Part shown: in pieces, positions 33,048 through 35,838 of the stretch
Layout: each line of letters opens with the position of its first letter
Position numbering within the stretch: the first letter of the stretch is position 1
Assembly (NCBI GenBank): GCA_938028745.1
Contig: CALIZL010000005.1
Span: 1-35,838, forward strand
Source of the DNA: an uncultured Prevotella sp.
Lineage (GTDB): Bacteria > Bacteroidota > Bacteroidia > Bacteroidales > Bacteroidaceae
Direction: 5' to 3'
DNA length: 35,838 nt
Notes under the pieces: generated by a model
The model's database searches: none
What the model was told of the DNA's origin: nothing
The model's input: only the letters and a program-made list of their open reading frames with translations
Program-made: the position numbers and the translations under genes

Positions 33048-34017
33048 AGAATTTGAAGGAAAATCAATCATCATGGCAGTTCCCAACCACTTTGGACTGC
33101 CCGAAAGGTTTAAGGAGAACTTGGAATTTATAGGTTTCAAGGTGTTCTTGCTTAAAAGCGACGAGCATGTTTCCATACCCTTGAAAGACAAAATAATACA
33201 TGTGTACAACAAATTGGTACACAAAGACAAAAGCCACAAGCGACTGTTGAAGAACAAAATGAGCAAGGAAAAGCAGTTGGCACTACTTTCTACATTCGAG
33301 AAAGCAGACTATGGGTTCTTTATTCGTCCAGACTTGTTCGACTACGAAGTGGTGAACGCAACGAAAAAAAAGGTCGATAAGATTGTGGCTTACCAATGGG
33401 ACGGCATCAGACGCTATCCGCTGGTGAAGAACTATATTGCGTTGTTTGATAAGTTTTATGCCTTCGACAAAAACGATGTGAAGGAGAACCCGAACCTACA
33501 TAGTGCCACCAACTTTTATTTCGACGACATAAAGCCTACCAAAGAAATAGAGAAAGGAACGGTGTTTTTCTTAGGTACCTACATGAGGCACAGGCTCACG
33601 CTACTTCAACACTTAGGAGCAGCACTTATAAGCCATAAACTAACGCCCCGTTTCTTTTTGCTTTCTAAGAGAAGACGTAGGTCGCTTTGCGAAGTAAAGA
33701 TGATCTTTAAGGGGTTCTCCTTTAAGCAAAGCATTGAATTGATGCAAAAATCAGAGTTCTTACTCGACCTGCACACCTCGATACACAACGGCCTTTCGTT
33801 TCGCACATTCGAGAGCATCGGTTACAATAAAAAACTAATTACCGACAATAAACTAGTGCGCGACTACGACTTTTATAATCCCAACAACATCTTTGTATTC
33901 GAAGACAACAACTTCAAAGGTCTTGAAACCTTCATCAAAGCTCCGTATCAACAAGTAGATACAGCCATTAAGCAGAAATACAGCTTTACAGGCTGGCTAC
34001 AAAAGATATTAGAATAA
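33037..34017 (+). CDS. Probable glycosyltransferase of LPS/capsule type
   Basis: This is a 326-residue cytoplasmic protein. The ATG at 33037 is chosen: MEHKEFEGKSIIMAVPNHFG gives a Rossmann-like first strand, and the start overlaps the preceding stop by 11 nt. An in-frame ATG at 32962 would add 25 residues read through the upstream gene's end. The C-terminal block LDLHTSIHNGLSFRTFESIG then YNKKLITDNKLVRDYDFYNP is typical of GT-B proteins in polysaccharide loci, where the FRTFE glutamate sits near the donor site. Donor and acceptor are not predictable. It is translationally coupled to the DUF5672 gene. Confidence 0.75.
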   Translation: MEHKEFEGKSIIMAVPNHFGLPERFKENLEFIGFKVFLLKSDEHVSIPLKDKIIHVYNKLVHKDKSHKRLLKNKMSKEKQLALLSTFEKADYGFFIRPDLFDYEVVNATKKKVDKIVAYQWDGIRRYPLVKNYIALFDKFYAFDKNDVKENPNLHSATNFYFDDIKPTKEIEKGTVFFLGTYMRHRLTLLQHLGAALISHKLTPRFFLLSKRRRRSLCEVKMIFKGFSFKQSIELMQKSEFLLDLHTSIHNGLSFRTFESIGYNKKLITDNKLVRDYDFYNPNNIFVFEDNNFKGLETFIKAPYQQVDTAIKQKYSFTGWLQKILE

Positions 34018-34180
34018 GAAGTATCCAGTACAGCTAGTAGTCCCTTATTTGATGGTCTCAACAAGTTGATTTAGGAAGGCGTTTATCGCCAATAGCCTTG
34101 CAACATACTGTATCTAGGCCAATGTAGACCGGAGGAAAGGGTATGACATTAAGAGTTAGATTAAGAAATATTGTCACATT

Positions 34181-35254
34181 ATGAAGCCCAAAATCTATTT
34201 TATTTGCCCAAACAACAAGCTAATCAGTGGCGGAGTAAAACAAATATTCCGCCAAGTGGAAGTATTAAACAACCATGGAATAGCCGCTTATGTTCTATTA
34301 GACAAAGAGCCAAAGCAGTGGTGGTTTAAATCGCAAGCCGCGATTGCTTACAGTCCTTATATATATTATATGCTCCAACATATCTTACTAAACAGGATGC
34401 TTACCCTAAGAAGAAAACTTAAACGGTGGCGGTTAAGTAAGAAAAGCGTTAGCATTGCGCCGAACGACATACTCGTCATTCCCGAAATATATGGTGCGGA
34501 GTTTAATAAGATATTACCAACAAACAGAAAGATTATTTTTAATCAGAATTGTTATTATACATTTAACATCTACGGCATAACCTCCAACCATGCCGAGATA
34601 AACTATAATACAAAAGATATACCTGCCGCGATCGTCGTTTCAGACGACTCGCTAGCTTACCTGAACTACGCCTTTCCCTCGGCCAATGTATATAGGATAC
34701 ATATAGGAATACAGAATACCGTATTCAATTATAGTGAGATAAAGAAGAAACAAATATGCTTTATGCCCCGAAAGCTAAGCGAAGACGTAACCCAGATCGT
34801 GGAGATTCTAAAAAAACGAGAGGCATTAAAGAACTGGAACTTTGTTCCCATTGACAATAAAACAGAGCAAGAGGTTGCCCAAATCATGAAGGAAAGCGTT
34901 TTCTTCTTGAGTTTCAACCATAGAGAGGGCTTTGGACTTCCGCCTGTGGAGGCTATGGCATGCGGATGTTATGTCATTGGCTATCATGGTGAGGCAGGCA
35001 GAGAATATCTTAACCCAGAGTTCTCCACAACAATAGAATATGGAAACATCATTGCTTATGCCCAAAAGGTAGAAGAGATGGTAATGGTATTCGAACAGGC
35101 TCCCCAGTCTGTTTTAGACAAAGGACGAAAAGCATCAGAGTTCGCACTAAACGAATATTCGATGGAAAGACAAGAGCAAGACATTATCCACACTTGGAAA
35201 CAAATTCTGAAAGAAACGGATGTGGCTGATAAGAGCGAAAAGGTGAAAAGGTAA
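34181..35254 (+). CDS. GT4-like family glycosyltransferase
   Basis: This is a 357-residue GT-B retaining-type transferase. The N-terminal domain has CPNNKLISGGVKQIFRQVEV, with the Gly-Gly-Val loop facing the acceptor. The C-terminal domain has the EX7E motif with Glu249 and Glu257 in REGFGLPPVEAMACGC, followed by VIGYHGEAGREYL. A basic stretch (RRKLKRWRLSKK, 77-88) may dock it to the membrane. It probably adds a sugar to a surface glycan. A gap of 163 nt from the previous gene contains a small GGCG/CGCC hairpin and no recognised promoter. Confidence 0.88.
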   Translation: MKPKIYFICPNNKLISGGVKQIFRQVEVLNNHGIAAYVLLDKEPKQWWFKSQAAIAYSPYIYYMLQHILLNRMLTLRRKLKRWRLSKKSVSIAPNDILVIPEIYGAEFNKILPTNRKIIFNQNCYYTFNIYGITSNHAEINYNTKDIPAAIVVSDDSLAYLNYAFPSANVYRIHIGIQNTVFNYSEIKKKQICFMPRKLSEDVTQIVEILKKREALKNWNFVPIDNKTEQEVAQIMKESVFFLSFNHREGFGLPPVEAMACGCYVIGYHGEAGREYLNPEFSTTIEYGNIIAYAQKVEEMVMVFEQAPQSVLDKGRKASEFALNEYSMERQEQDIIHTWKQILKETDVADKSEKVKR

Positions 35255-35607
35255 AAAAGCGGAAAGATGGCTGCACCTATCGAGTTGCAGACTACTCAAT
35301 AAGTTGACACTTTACCTCAAACAAAAGAAAATAAAAACATGGTAAAGTACAATTGAAACAGAGAAAATTCTGCTACTGAAGTCGTCTTGACTTTTAGTAT
35401 TTCTACAATTGAGAGGAGTTTACGCCTTTGTGTTGCTAAACCTAAACACCCCGCTCGTGTACAACGTGCCAGACAGAAATACGATGAAATCTGAAGTTCT
35501 GCCCCATTTGTATGTGGTAAAACGTGGCTACGTCTAAAAAAGTGTTCGGGCAGACGTTATTCAATGCGGTCTCCACAAGCAGAAAACCGCTTGTCAATGG
35601 CCGATTA
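35255..35607. other. Gene-free stretch before element copy 3
   Basis: No gene is supported. It holds GGCTGCACCTATC at 35269-35281 (also at 25335-25347), a few octamer remnants, and the dispersed 36-nt motif at 35378-35413. Confidence 0.5.
35378..35413 (+). repeat. Dispersed 36-nt motif, copy B
   Basis: GAAGTCGTCTTGACTTTTAG and the following TATTTC..CAA..GAG match the minus strand of 10345-10309 with few substitutions. It is oriented opposite to copy A. Confidence 0.7.
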
Positions 35608-35838
35608 CTTCTGCGTTTCCATGAAGCTGTTGCCGTTGTCCGTGTGCAGCATGCCCTGCAACCGCTCGCGCTGGTTGTCGCAAGCCTTCATGTTTTCTGT
35701 GCAGCTGACCACTTGCAAATGTTTACTGCAAACTCGTTTTGTCTAGTTTTCAGCGATAAATTTAACATTATGAGTGCCTTCGTTGTTCACCAATCGCCCA
35801 CCTTGCCGCAAAAAATCGATTCTCGCGAAGGTTTGTTT
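35608..35838 (+). repeat. Dispersed non-coding element, copy 3 (cut by window edge)
   Basis: This copy aligns with 9156-9390: a 5' block, then TTTTGTCTAGTTTT, AACATTATGAGTG, and the identical 31-nt stretch at 35803-35833. The sequence ends before any 22-bp array. On the minus strand, 35742-35605 is a 45-codon open stretch whose translation resembles the same region of copy 1. Confidence 0.85.

Overview
This looks like a chromosomal stretch of a Prevotella-type Bacteroidales bacterium. The evidence is the promoter style (TAnnTTTG -7 boxes, two of them with a TTTG box 19-20 nt upstream), the scarcity of Shine-Dalgarno sites, the protein families present (DUF5672, DUF5112/DUF5113-type kinase, EFR1 ferredoxin, M6 protease with a Por-secretion-like tail) and the linkages ftsY-rimO-HU-HU/LysM and gyrA-TPR. 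The genus is inferred from recognition only; no rRNA or tRNA gene is present. Twenty-five coding regions are supported.

Layout. 0.5-4.4 kb (+): nicotinamidase-like hydrolase, EFR1-type flavodoxin/ferredoxin with a probably leaderless mRNA, secreted M6 metalloprotease. 4.7-9.0 kb (-): PcrA/UvrD helicase, MtgA glycosyltransferase, OmpA-like lipoprotein. 9.0-10.4 kb: gene-free, with a dispersed non-coding element and tandem arrays. 10.4-11.6 kb (+): exported TlpA-like thioredoxin and exported rhodanese. 11.9-18.6 kb (-): DbpA-like RNA helicase, two exported TPR proteins, GyrA. 18.9-23.9 kb (-): a two-component operon with a 1205-residue two-module sensor kinase, its response regulator and a small membrane protein. 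24.3-25.0 kb (+): rplU-rpmA with a structured leader. 25.0-26.3 kb: gene-free, second element copy. 26.3-31.0 kb (-): HU-TM-LysM protein, HU, RimO and FtsY. 31.2-35.3 kb (+): an acidic-tailed protein of unknown function and three glycosyltransferase-like proteins. 35.3-35.8 kb: third, edge-truncated element copy.

How the genes relate. Housekeeping functions (helicases, gyrase, ribosomal proteins, S12 methylthiolation, signal recognition) alternate with envelope functions (transglycosylase, OmpA, secreted protease, periplasmic redox, glycosyltransferases). Two gene sets stand out. One is a translationally coupled RimO/HU/HU-TM-LysM cluster whose last product could physically connect DNA to the cell wall. 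The other is a sensor kinase carrying two export/anchor segments, two periplasmic regions, one complete ATPase domain and one apparently degenerate ATPase domain.

The intergenic DNA is unusually patterned. Three unrelated tandem arrays share a 22-bp period, and every unit family has an internal dyad. Degenerate arrays with an 8-bp period flank many genes. A dispersed element occurs three times in the same orientation, all three copies sharing an identical 31-nt core.
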